Assembly: GCA_964405335.1 (NCBI GenBank)
Contig: CAYONP010000107.1
Coordinates: 1 to 18,449, forward strand
Direction: 5' to 3'
Origin: CAYONP01 sp964405335
GTDB taxonomy: Bacteria; Armatimonadota; UBA10988
DNA: 18,449 bases
Shown here: in pieces, positions 1 to 7,501 of the stretch
How positions within the stretch are numbered: the stretch's first letter is position 1
Layout of the letters: each line of letters opens with the position of its first letter
Notes under the pieces: model-generated
Told to the model about the DNA's origin: nothing
What the model saw: the letters and a program-made list of their open reading frames with translations, nothing else
Databases searched by the model: none
Position numbers and translations under genes: made by a program

Positions 1-1
1 G

Positions 2-529
2 GTCCTGGCGACGCAGAATCCGATCGAGCAGGAAGGCACCTACCCGCTACCCGAGGCGCAGGTCGATCGGTTCATGCTCAAGGTGCTGGTCGGCTACCCG
101 ACGCGCGAGGAGGAGCTCGAGATCATCGAGCGCACGACCACCGGCCGGGTGCCGCACCTCGAAGTCGTCGCCAGCACCGAGGAGCTGGTCCGCTCGCGCG
201 AGACGGTGCGCCGGATCTACCTCGACCCGAAACTGCAGCGGTACATCGTCGACCTGATCTTCGCCACGCGTGAGCCGTCGAGCTACGGGCTCGACCTCGA
301 GCGCTGGATCGAGTACGGCGCCTCGCCGCGGGCGAGCATCTACCTCACCCTGGCGGCCAAGGCGCACGCCTTTCTCGAGGGCCGCGGCCACGTGCTGCCC
401 GAGGACGTCAAGGCGATGGCCATGGATGTGCTGCGGCACCGGGTGATTGTGACCTATGAGGCGGAGGCCGAGGAGGTCACTGCCGAGTCGATTGTGACCC
501 AGGTCCTGAGCCGCCTGCCGGTGCCGTGA
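2..529 (+). CDS. MoxR-family AAA+ ATPase, C-terminal part (5' end outside window)
   Basis: The reading frame is open from base 2, before the first ATG at 74. It begins VLATQNPIEQEGTYPLPEAQ followed by VDRFM, which is the sensor-1 (QNP) and post-sensor segment typical of MoxR ATPases. The remaining ~150 residues form the C-terminal helical lid, including YGASPRASIYL and the conserved VLPEDV, as in MoxR/RavA relatives. The Walker A and B motifs must lie upstream of the window. MoxR proteins act as cytosolic chaperone-like ATPases, usually beside VWA-domain partners, and they help mature or activate other complexes. Here the stop overlaps the DUF58 start (TGATG), so translation of the pair is probably coupled. 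The family call is secure; the substrate is unknown. Confidence 0.93.
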   Translation, partial: VLATQNPIEQEGTYPLPEAQVDRFMLKVLVGYPTREEELEIIERTTTGRVPHLEVVASTEELVRSRETVRRIYLDPKLQRYIVDLIFATREPSSYGLDLERWIEYGASPRASIYLTLAAKAHAFLEGRGHVLPEDVKAMAMDVLRHRVIVTYEAEAEEVTAESIVTQVLSRLPVP

Positions 530-1440
530 TGACGCACACCGAGTTGCTGCGCGACATCCGCAAGATCGAGCTGACCTGCCGCCGACTGGTCAACGAGCTG
601 TTCGCCGGCGATTACCATTCAGCGTTCAAGGGCCGGGGGATCGAGTTCGCCTCGGTGCGCGAGTATGTCGCCGGCGACGATGTGCGGCTGATCGACTGGA
701 ACGCCACCGCGCGGCTCGACCGGCCGTTCGTCAAGCAGTACACCGAGGAGCGCGAACTGACCGTCATGCTGCTGGTCGACGTCAGTGGCAGCATGGGCTT
801 CGGGACGGCGGTGAAGCTGAAGCGGCAACAGGCGACCGAGTTCTGCGCCACGATTGCCATCAGCGCGATGAGTAACAATGATCGCGTGGGCCTAATCCTG
901 TTCAGCGACGAGATCGAGCGGCTGATTCCGCCGAAGAAAGGGCGCAAGCATGTGCTGCGCCTGATCCGCGAGCTGCTGCTCTGCGAGCCGCAAGGCCGGC
1001 GGACCGACCTGGCCCAGGCGCTCGACGCGGCCTGTCGGGTGATGCGCCGGCATGGGACTATCTTTGTCGTCAGCGACTTTCAGGCGGCCGAGTTCGAGAA
1101 GCCGCTGCGGGTCGCCGCCAAGCGCCACGACTGCATCGCCGTGACGGTGCTCGACCGGCACGAGGCGACGCCGCTCGACGCCGCCGCGGCGACGCTGCCG
1201 AAGGAGGGTCTGTGGGCCTTTGAGGATCCCGAGTCGGGCCGGGTCGAACTGATCGACCTCGGCCACGCCGGCACCCGCCGCGCGCTGGCCGCGCGGCAGA
1301 GCGAGCAGGCTGACCGCCGTGCGAGGCTGCTCCACCAGGCCGAGGTCGAGCAGGTGCAACTGATCTCGAACCGTTCTTTCGTCGAGCCGCTGGTCGCCTT
1401 CTTCAAGCGCCGAGCGCGGCGGTTGGGGCAGGGGCGATGA
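529..1440 (+). CDS. DUF58 domain protein with VWA-like fold (MoxR partner)
   Basis: This 303-residue soluble protein shows the DUF58 signature at residues ~36-62: GRGIEF, then REYVAGDDVR, then IDWNATAR. A VWA-like core follows, with the metal-site motif DVSGS at 84-88 and the later strand IFVVSDF. No signal peptide or membrane helix is seen, so it should be cytosolic. DUF58 proteins almost always sit next to moxR and are thought to bind the ATPase or present its client. I chose ATG 529, which overlaps the moxR stop (TGATG). A GTG at 526 would add a single residue. The 3' end overlaps the next gene through ATGA at 1437-1440. The function within this operon is inferred from family context. Confidence 0.9.
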   Translation: MTHTELLRDIRKIELTCRRLVNELFAGDYHSAFKGRGIEFASVREYVAGDDVRLIDWNATARLDRPFVKQYTEERELTVMLLVDVSGSMGFGTAVKLKRQQATEFCATIAISAMSNNDRVGLILFSDEIERLIPPKKGRKHVLRLIRELLLCEPQGRRTDLAQALDAACRVMRRHGTIFVVSDFQAAEFEKPLRVAAKRHDCIAVTVLDRHEATPLDAAAATLPKEGLWAFEDPESGRVELIDLGHAGTRRALAARQSEQADRRARLLHQAEVEQVQLISNRSFVEPLVAFFKRRARRLGQGR

Positions 1441-2492
1441 GGGCCGGCGGCGAGCGAGCGGCTGGTAGGGGCAGCCCTCGTGGCTGCCCGGATGCGCGCC
1501 TCGCGTCGGCCGGCGACCACCAGGGTCGCCCCGACCCGTCGGTCATCGGACCAGGTGCGCGAGTCGTGGTGCGGGCGATGGTGATGTGGCTTGTGGTTGC
1601 GCCGCTACGCGCCCAACCCGCCACGGTACAGGCCGAGATCTTCCCCGAGAGCTGCCGGGTCGGCGACACAGTCACTTACCGCGTGCTGGCCGGCATCGAT
1701 GACGACTACGATCTGATCGAGGACACACCACCGGCGTTCCCTGGGTTCGATGTCCAGGGCGAGCCCGAGCGGCGTGAGACGCGGGGCCAACGAACCACCA
1801 GCTACGAATGGCTCTACCGCCTCCGCGCCGTGCTGCCCGGCGAGCGGACCATCGCGCCGTTCACCCTGGTCTACACGGGGGTCAACATCCCGACCCAGAC
1901 CGAACGCTCCAACCCGGTCACGGTCACCGTCGCGGCCGGCGGCGGGCAGCGCGATATCCGGCCCGATCGCGGGCTGGTCGAGGTGCCCGACGCCACCCGT
2001 CCCTACCGCCTGCTGCTGTTCACGCTGCTCGGCCTCGCCGGGATGGTGCTCGGCGTTTGGCTGGTCAACCTGATGGTCGCCCGGATTCGGGCCAGACTGG
2101 CCGCGCGGCCGGCGCCGGCGCCGCCACCGCCACCGCCGCTGCACGAGGAGGCGCTGGCGCTGTTGGCCGCCCTGGCCGCGGAGCGGCTGCCTGAGCAGGG
2201 CCGCATCGACGAGTATCACATTCGGATGTCGGACATCGTCCGCGGCTACCTGTCGAAGCGATACCGGATCAAGGCGGCGGAGTCGACCACCAGCGAGATT
2301 GCCGACGGGCTCTATGGCCGCGGGCTGCAGAGCGAGGTGATTGCCCGCTGCCGCGAAGTGCTCTACGGCTGCGACCTGGAGAAGTTCGCCGGCATGACCC
2401 CGACGCTCGACGACATGACCACGCTGATGTCGCGCGCGCGGCGGCTGATCGACGAGACGGCCCTGCGCAGCTACCCGCGAGAGGGCGGCTGA
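1437..2492 (+). CDS. BatD/DUF4381-like membrane protein of the MoxR-Bat operon (start uncertain)
   Basis: Counting from ATG 1437 (351 aa), residues ~62-170 form a beta-rich extracytoplasmic domain (VGDTVTYRV, LPGERTIAPF). One membrane helix lies at ~191-214, followed by a proline run (229-234). A cytoplasmic helical domain at ~235-345 contains YLSKRYRIKAAESTTSEI and DLEKFAGMTP, as in DUF4381/BatD-type proteins. ATG 1437 overlaps the DUF58 stop (ATGA). However, residues ~10-33 are encoded by a REP-like element, and the likely signal peptide (VVVRAMVMWLVVAPLRAQ) begins only at ~43. GTG 1566 or 1569, or ATG 1578 (304 aa), may be the working start, with AGGTG at 1553-1557 as a weak SD. The 3' end overlaps the BatA-like ATG (TGATG). 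Confidence 0.8.
   Translation: MRAGGERAAGRGSPRGCPDARLASAGDHQGRPDPSVIGPGARVVVRAMVMWLVVAPLRAQPATVQAEIFPESCRVGDTVTYRVLAGIDDDYDLIEDTPPAFPGFDVQGEPERRETRGQRTTSYEWLYRLRAVLPGERTIAPFTLVYTGVNIPTQTERSNPVTVTVAAGGGQRDIRPDRGLVEVPDATRPYRLLLFTLLGLAGMVLGVWLVNLMVARIRARLAARPAPAPPPPPPLHEEALALLAALAAERLPEQGRIDEYHIRMSDIVRGYLSKRYRIKAAESTTSEIADGLYGRGLQSEVIARCREVLYGCDLEKFAGMTPTLDDMTTLMSRARRLIDETALRSYPREGG
1464..1536. repeat. REPIN-like element: two REP hairpins in inverted orientation
   Basis: The left hairpin has stem GGGCAGCC (1469-1476), loop CTCGT and stem GGCTGCCC (1482-1489), and is preceded by GGTAG (1464-1468). The right hairpin has stem GGCGACC (1512-1518), loop ACCAG and stem GGTCGCC (1524-1530). Read on the minus strand it starts GGTCGGGGCGACC, which resembles the left end GGTAGGGGCAGCC. 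The two halves are therefore imperfect inverted copies separated by ~20 bp. This is the architecture of REP doublets (REPIN/BIME) mobilised by RAYT transposases, and the GTAG head is a hallmark of such REPs. The element is an open frame inside the 5' end of the BatD-like gene. Its exact borders cannot be set without a second genomic copy. Confidence 0.7.
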
Positions 2493-3565
2493 TGGACCTC
2501 GGCTGGCTGCTGCCCGATCTGCGCCTGGGCAACCCGTGGGCCCTGCTCGGCGGGCTGGCGCTGCCGGCCTGGTGGCTCTATCTGCGCGCGCGGCGCCGCG
2601 GCCGCGGCGGGCTGACCTTCCCCCACGCCCAGCTCACCGGCGGCCTGCCGAAGAGCTGGCGGGTGCGGCTCAACGGCCTGCCCGACCTGCTGCGGCTGCT
2701 CGTCCTGGCGCTGCTCATCGCCGCGCTGGCGCGGCCGCAGCTCGGGCGGCAGCGCGAGCGGATCAACCAGAAGGGCGTCGACATCATGCTCGCCCTCGAT
2801 GTTTCGGGCAGCATGAGGGCCGAGGACATCCCGCCCGACCGGCTGGCGGTGGCCAAGCGAACCATCCGCCGGTTTGTCGCCCGGCTGCGCACCGATCGCG
2901 TCGGCCTGGTCGTCTTTGCCGGGCGCAGTTTCACGCAGTGCCCGCTGACCACCGATTATCAGGTGGTGGTCGACCTGCTGGACGAGTGCCACATCGGCAT
3001 GGTTCGCTTCGATGGCACGGCGGTCGGCGAGGCGCTGGCCAACTGCGTCTATCGGTTCGAGAACGAGAGCCGCCGGCGCATGGCCGCGACGGGCGCCAGC
3101 CAGGCCGACGAAGAACGGCGCAGCCGCGTGGTGGTGCTGCTCACCGACGGGTTCAACAACACCGGGCGGGTGATGCCCGACGAGGCGGCGGCGATGGCGC
3201 GGGTGAAGAACATCCGCGTCCACTGCATCGGCCTGGGCACCGTCGAGGGCGCGCCGGTGCCCTGGTTCTATGGTGGCCAGCGGCGGTTCCTGACCAATCC
3301 CGACGGCAGCCTGCTGATCACCCGGCTCGACGAGCAGTCGTTGCAGGAGATCGCGGCGACCACCGGCGGGCAGTATTTCCGGGCCACCGACGCGGCGGCG
3401 CTGGACCGCATCTACCAGCGCATCGCCGAGATGGAGAAGCATGAGATCGAGATCGAGAAGATCACCCACCATGAGGAGCGTTACCTGATTCCCCTCGCCG
3501 CCGCGCTGGCCCTGCTGCTGCTCGAGCTGCTGCTGCGCTCGACCGCCTTGAGGGTGATGACATGA
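2492..3565 (+). CDS. BatA-type membrane-anchored VWA domain protein
   Basis: The protein has 357 residues. Two N-terminal membrane helices (~14-31 and ~63-81) precede a VWA domain at ~95-310, and a C-terminal helix lies at ~331-350. The metal-ion-dependent adhesion site is complete: DVSGS at 103-107, Thr176 in FDGTAVGE and Asp219 in LLTDG. This layout (two helices, VWA, terminal helix) matches BatA/BatB proteins of the aerotolerance-type operons. In these, the VWA domain is thought to bind protein partners through the metal site. The start ATG 2492 overlaps the upstream stop (TGATG). The end overlaps the next ATG (ATGA at 3562-3565). The family call is secure; the role in oxygen or envelope stress is by analogy. 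Confidence 0.92.
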   Translation: MDLGWLLPDLRLGNPWALLGGLALPAWWLYLRARRRGRGGLTFPHAQLTGGLPKSWRVRLNGLPDLLRLLVLALLIAALARPQLGRQRERINQKGVDIMLALDVSGSMRAEDIPPDRLAVAKRTIRRFVARLRTDRVGLVVFAGRSFTQCPLTTDYQVVVDLLDECHIGMVRFDGTAVGEALANCVYRFENESRRRMAATGASQADEERRSRVVVLLTDGFNNTGRVMPDEAAAMARVKNIRVHCIGLGTVEGAPVPWFYGGQRRFLTNPDGSLLITRLDEQSLQEIAATTGGQYFRATDAAALDRIYQRIAEMEKHEIEIEKITHHEERYLIPLAAALALLLLELLLRSTALRVMT

Positions 3566-4662
3566 CCCGCTGGCTGGCCCGCAACGGCTCGCTGCTGTTG
3601 CTCTATGGCTGTCTCGGCGCGCTGGTCGCGCTGCTGCACGAGCGGACCAGCGGGTTTGCCCGGCCGCAGGCGCTGCTGGGGCTGATCTCGCTCGGCCTGC
3701 TGGCCAGCCTACTGACCGCCGACGGCCGGCGGCGCCGGGTGGCCCGGGCGCGCTTCGCCGAGGCGGCGCTGCTGGCGCAGATGGGCGAGCCCGACCTGAG
3801 CGTCCCGCTGCGCCTGCGCGGCGCGCTGCTGATCAGCGCCGTGGCGCTGCTGCTGATCGCCGCGGCGCGGCCGAAGGGCGAGACGGCGGTGACCACGCTG
3901 CAGGGCGAGGGCTACGACCTGCTCATCTGCGTCGACGTGAGCAACTCGATGGCCGCCCGCGACATGGGCGGCCTGGCCCGGCTCGATCTCGCCAAGCAAC
4001 TGCTCGCCGCGTTCATCGAAGAGGAGAGCGGCAACCGCATCGGGCTGGTCGGCTTTGCCGGCTCGGCCCATGTGATGTGCCCGTTCACGCTCGACACCGG
4101 CACGCTGGTCGCCTTCCTCGACGATCTCGACTACGGCAGCGTGGCGAAGCAGGGCACGGCCATCGGCACGGCGCTGCGAGTGGCGATCGAGCGGTTCGAC
4201 CCCGACGAGCCGGGCGGCAAGGCTATCCTGCTGCTCAGCGACGGTGAGGATCTCGGCTCCGATCCGCTCGGTGCGGCAAAGCAGGCGCGCGAGCTGGGCA
4301 TCGCCGTCCACACCATCGGCCTGGGCACCGAGCGCGGCGACATCGTGCCGCTGCGGTTCGATATGTGGGGCGACATCCAGCCCAAGATGTACCAGGGCAA
4401 GGAGGTGGTCAGCCGGCTCGACGAAGCGACGCTGGAGTCGATTGCCGACCTCACCGGCGGGCGCTACTTCCGGGCCGAGTCGGCCGGCCGCCTGACCGAA
4501 GTGCTGGCCACCCTGGCGACCCTCGAGACGCGCTCGACCGGCAGCCGGCGGATGGAGCTGCGCGAGGATATCTTTGCCTGGTACCTGACCCCGGCGCTGC
4601 TGCTGCTGGCGCTCGAGCCGCTGGTCCGCCTGCGCGCCCGCCGGCGGCGGGAGGTGACATGA
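3562..4662 (+). CDS. BatB-type membrane-anchored VWA domain protein
   Basis: The protein has 366 residues and is a paralogue of the preceding gene. Hydrophobic segments lie at ~10-25, ~36-52 and ~85-102, a VWA domain at ~115-325, and a C-terminal helix at ~338-356. The metal site is DVSNS (125-129), Thr199 in KQGTAIGTAL and Asp227 in LLLSDGED. The segment after the VWA core (GLGTERGDIVPL, LTGGRYFRA) also parallels the BatA-like protein, as expected for the BatA/BatB pair. The start is an ATGA overlap with the upstream stop. The end is again part of an ATGA (4659-4662), although the downstream TPR gene no longer uses that ATG because a repeat element lies in between. Confidence 0.92.
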   Translation: MTRWLARNGSLLLLYGCLGALVALLHERTSGFARPQALLGLISLGLLASLLTADGRRRRVARARFAEAALLAQMGEPDLSVPLRLRGALLISAVALLLIAAARPKGETAVTTLQGEGYDLLICVDVSNSMAARDMGGLARLDLAKQLLAAFIEEESGNRIGLVGFAGSAHVMCPFTLDTGTLVAFLDDLDYGSVAKQGTAIGTALRVAIERFDPDEPGGKAILLLSDGEDLGSDPLGAAKQARELGIAVHTIGLGTERGDIVPLRFDMWGDIQPKMYQGKEVVSRLDEATLESIADLTGGRYFRAESAGRLTEVLATLATLETRSTGSRRMELREDIFAWYLTPALLLLALEPLVRLRARRRREVT

Positions 4663-4700
4663 ACCGGTCCTCGCTCGGCCCGCGACCACGGCCGGCCACT

Positions 4701-4852
4701 GTAGCGGCGCATCGCAATGCGCCGATGGTGGCGGCACGTTGTCATGCGCCGATGGTGGCGGCACGTTGTCATGCGCCGATGGTGGCGGCACGGTTCCATG
4801 CGCCGATTGTCGGACGCGGGTCCCGTCACGGCGCATTGCGATGCGCCGCTAC
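4701..4852. repeat. 152-bp REP cluster: GTAG-headed REP, three direct degenerate copies, one inverted terminal copy
   Basis: The 23-bp ends at 4701-4723 and 4830-4852 are perfect inverted repeats. Each contains the hairpin GGCGCAT-CGCA-ATGCGCC headed by GTAGC. Between them lie three 27-bp direct units: 4724-4750, 4751-4777 (identical to the first) and 4778-4804 (variant in the loop). Each unit is GATG plus a 23-bp REP-like sequence that matches the left terminal REP at 17 of 23 positions for the first two units, ending in the same ATGCGCC. Positions 4805-4829 are an unrelated linker. The order is four direct REPs, a spacer and one inverted REP, as expected of a REPIN expanded by local duplication. 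It lies between the BatB-like and TPR genes and has no spacers of CRISPR type. Confidence 0.82.
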
Positions 4853-4885
4853 CCTCGCGCCGGCGGGCCGATGGAGGCGTGGCCG

Positions 4886-5695
4886 ATGAGACGCCTGGCC
4901 TGGCTGCTGCTGCTCCCGCTGCTGGTCGCCTGGCGCTGGCCCGGCGAGCTCAACCGCCTCTGCCGCCGCGCGCAGGAGGCGGCCGTCGCCGGCGACGCCG
5001 GCGCGGCGGTGACGCTCTACAGCGAGGCGATTGCCGCCGGCGGCGAGGGCGCCGAGCTGACCTACAACCTGGGCACCGCGCAGCTCGCGCAACGCGACTA
5101 CGGCGGCGCGGTCGAGACCCTCGGCCGCGGACTCGAGCTGGCCCGCGACGCGCCGATGCGCAACCGGCTGCAGTACAACCGCGGCAACGCCTACTTCCGG
5201 CTCGACCAGATTGCCGAGGCGGCGCGCTGCTACGAACAGGCGCTGCTGGCCGATCCCGAGGACGAGGATGCGCGGTACAACCTCGATCTCTGCCGCGAAC
5301 TGCTCAAGCAGCAGCAACCACCGCCGCCCAACGGTGATCAGAACCAGGAGCAGCCGCCGGGCGGGCAGGGCCAGCAGGGCGGCGAGAGCGAGCAGAACGA
5401 GGACGAGCAGAACCCGGAGGGTGACGACGGCGAGCAGAACCAGCCGCGGGAGCAAGACGGCCAGGGCCGCTCGGACAGCGAGCGGCAGCGCGACGAGGCC
5501 GAGCGCCAGGCGGCGCAGAACCTGCTGGGCATGAGCGAGGCCGAGCTGGACCGGTTGCTGCGCGAACTGGAGAAGGACGAGCAGCAGTTGCGCTCGTATT
5601 TCCGCTCGCGGCAGGACAACGCGGAGGATCCCTTCGCCGAATGGGACCGGCGCCGGCGCGAGCTGGCGGGTGGCACGCCCGAGCGCGACTGGTGA
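4886..5695 (+). CDS. TPR protein with Q/E/D-rich tail (BatC/BatE-like)
   Basis: The 269-residue protein starts with a hydrophobic segment (MRRLAWLLLLPLLVAWRW), a signal peptide or anchor. About three TPR units follow: ~24-52, ~57-86 (LTYNLGTAQLAQRDYGGAVE) and ~94-127 (YNRGNAYFRLDQIAEAARCY). Residues ~142-205 are a low-complexity Gln/Glu/Asp/Pro/Gly stretch, and ~206-245 is a charged helix. TPR proteins with acidic tails are the usual last Bat component and probably scaffold the VWA proteins in the periplasm. I chose ATG 4886 because GGAGG lies at 4873-4877 with 8 nt spacing. ATG 4871 is an alternative. Longer versions from 4739 would translate the REP cluster and are unlikely. Confidence 0.85.
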   Translation: MRRLAWLLLLPLLVAWRWPGELNRLCRRAQEAAVAGDAGAAVTLYSEAIAAGGEGAELTYNLGTAQLAQRDYGGAVETLGRGLELARDAPMRNRLQYNRGNAYFRLDQIAEAARCYEQALLADPEDEDARYNLDLCRELLKQQQPPPPNGDQNQEQPPGGQGQQGGESEQNEDEQNPEGDDGEQNQPREQDGQGRSDSERQRDEAERQAAQNLLGMSEAELDRLLRELEKDEQQLRSYFRSRQDNAEDPFAEWDRRRRELAGGTPERDW

Positions 5696-5735
5696 GCCGC
5701 CCCCGCCGCGCGGCACGGCGCGAGAGGCGGGCGGC

Positions 5736-7481
5736 GTGAACCAGGCGCAGCGGGACGCGGCGGCGGCGGTCGAACCGCTTCTCGGGCAGATCGAATTCCT
5801 GCCCGAGGGACTCCGCGTCGAGGCCAAGCGAAACGCGCTCGAGCGCGCCCGCCGGCTGCACGCCAGCCGCCTGGCGCAGCCGCTGCCCGCCGACACGCCG
5901 GCGGTGATCGCTGTGGTCGGCGGCACCAACGTGGGCAAGTCGACCGTGTTCAACCTGATCCTCGACGACCGCGTCGCCCTGCCGACGCCGACCGCCATCG
6001 GCACCAAGAGCGCGGCGCTGAGCGTGCCGAACGCCTGGCGCGACCGGTATGACAGCCCGGCCTTCCTGCCCTGGTTCGATAAGCGTAGCTGGGTCTCGCC
6101 CGAGCCGCTGAACGAGGAGTTCGACGGCCAGACGCCGCGGCTCTACCTCCACCTGCGCCGCCGCGGGCTCGGTCTGGCGGTGATCGACACGCCCGATATC
6201 GACGCGGTCAATCGGCGCAATCACCGCACCACCGACGACATCTTCCACGTCGCCGACGGGGTCGTCTTCGTCACCACGCCGACCAAATACGCCGACGAGG
6301 TCTGCGTCGATTACCTGGCCCGCGCGGTGCGCCACGGCAAGCGGCTGATCCTGGTCTTCAACCGCAGCCGGGGCGGCGACGACGCGGCCTACCGTCACTT
6401 CTGCGAGGTCATCCTGCCGCCGCTCGGCATCGGCGAGGAGACGCCGGTGATCGCCGTGCCGTATGACGAGAACCTGATGACCCACGGCGGGCGGTGGAAG
6501 ATCTCGCTGCGTTACTACATAAAGCGGCTTGAGGAGCAGTCGGCCGAGATCCGCGCCGCCGCCCAGACGGGCGCGGTGCGGGCCTTTGGCGAGGCGTTCG
6601 GCGCGGTGGTCGACCTGCTCGCCGACGAGGCCGATGCCGCCGCCGCCTACCTATCGGCGCTGCGCCGCGCCGCCGACGACGAGGCCGAGAAGCACGCGCA
6701 GTTTCTGGCCCAGTTGCCGTTCGATGAGCTCGAAGAGGCGTTTGTCGAGGTGCTGCACGAGCAGCGCGTGCCGGGGCTCGACTGGGTCTACGAGCAGTTC
6801 GGCGGGGTCAAGCGCTGGCTCTACCGCGGCGGCCGGCAGGTCTGGGCGACGGTCAAGGGTGTCTTCGGCGGCGACGACGGCGTGCCGCAGGACCTCGAGC
6901 AGGTCCGTCGCGGGCGCGAGCGGCAGCAGGCGAGCGAGCGGCTGACCCGCCTGCTGGCGCGCCAGCGCGACCTGCTCCGCGACGTGCCGGCCGAGCTGCG
7001 CGAGGCGGTCGCCGCGCGGCTGCCCGAGCTGGCGGCCGGCCGGGAGTCCGAGCAGGCGGTCGAGCGTTATCTCGACCGCGCCGAGACGCTGCGCCGCGAG
7101 ATGGTCCGCGAGGCGAAGGAGCAGGTGCTGGCCACGCTGCGCGAGAAGCAGTGGCGGGTGACCGCGATCAAGCTGGCCAAGAGCGCGGCGCGTGGCCTGA
7201 CACTCGGGCTGGTGGTGGTCACCGGCGGCGTTGGGGCCGAGGATCTGATCATCGCCCCGGCGGCCGACATGGTGGTCAAGACCTGGCTCGACAAGCTGCT
7301 CGGCCGCGCCTGGCGCGAGAGCCTGCAGCGCGAGCTGTCGGCCCGGCGCCGCGCGCTCTTTGCCGAGCTGCTGGACGAAGTGGCGGTGCAGCCGGTCGAG
7401 TCGCGCCTGCCGGCTTGTTGTACCCGTGAATTCGTAAGCAGCGCCCGCGACGCCGCCGGCGGGCTGGCCGCGACGGTCTAG
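5736..7481 (+). CDS. Dynamin-like / YfjP-type large GTPase (first of a tandem pair)
   Basis: The protein has 581 residues from GTG 5736, which has GAGAGG at 5722-5727 with 8 nt spacing. GTG 5670, overlapping the TPR gene, would add 22 Pro/Arg-rich residues. The GTPase domain carries G1 GGTNVGKS (62-69), a Thr-rich switch region (PTPTAIGTKS) and G3 DTPD (151-154). The G4 position reads NRSRGGDD (from 209) instead of N/TKxD, so base recognition may be altered. The remaining ~330 residues are mostly helical and charged, with a hydrophobic stretch at ~483-512 (LGLVVVTGGVGAEDLIIAPA) that could insert in or lie on the membrane. This resembles the stalk and paddle of bacterial dynamin-like proteins, but the assignment is from architecture only. 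Membrane remodelling or stress repair is an inference. Confidence 0.75.
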   Translation: MNQAQRDAAAAVEPLLGQIEFLPEGLRVEAKRNALERARRLHASRLAQPLPADTPAVIAVVGGTNVGKSTVFNLILDDRVALPTPTAIGTKSAALSVPNAWRDRYDSPAFLPWFDKRSWVSPEPLNEEFDGQTPRLYLHLRRRGLGLAVIDTPDIDAVNRRNHRTTDDIFHVADGVVFVTTPTKYADEVCVDYLARAVRHGKRLILVFNRSRGGDDAAYRHFCEVILPPLGIGEETPVIAVPYDENLMTHGGRWKISLRYYIKRLEEQSAEIRAAAQTGAVRAFGEAFGAVVDLLADEADAAAAYLSALRRAADDEAEKHAQFLAQLPFDELEEAFVEVLHEQRVPGLDWVYEQFGGVKRWLYRGGRQVWATVKGVFGGDDGVPQDLEQVRRGRERQQASERLTRLLARQRDLLRDVPAELREAVAARLPELAAGRESEQAVERYLDRAETLRREMVREAKEQVLATLREKQWRVTAIKLAKSAARGLTLGLVVVTGGVGAEDLIIAPAADMVVKTWLDKLLGRAWRESLQRELSARRRALFAELLDEVAVQPVESRLPACCTREFVSSARDAAGGLAATV

Positions 7482-7501
7482 GCGCCACGCAGAGGAGTGA
7501 C

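Noticed and set aside
4724..4804. Three 27-bp tandem units resembling a short CRISPR array
   Set aside because: The units abut with no spacers, two are identical over their whole length, and each is a degenerate copy of the terminal REP hairpin. No cas gene is present.
4717..5337. Plus-strand frame with repeated MRRWWRHVV units
   Set aside because: It is a translation of the REP cluster followed by an out-of-frame reading of the TPR gene; no SD and no family resemblance.
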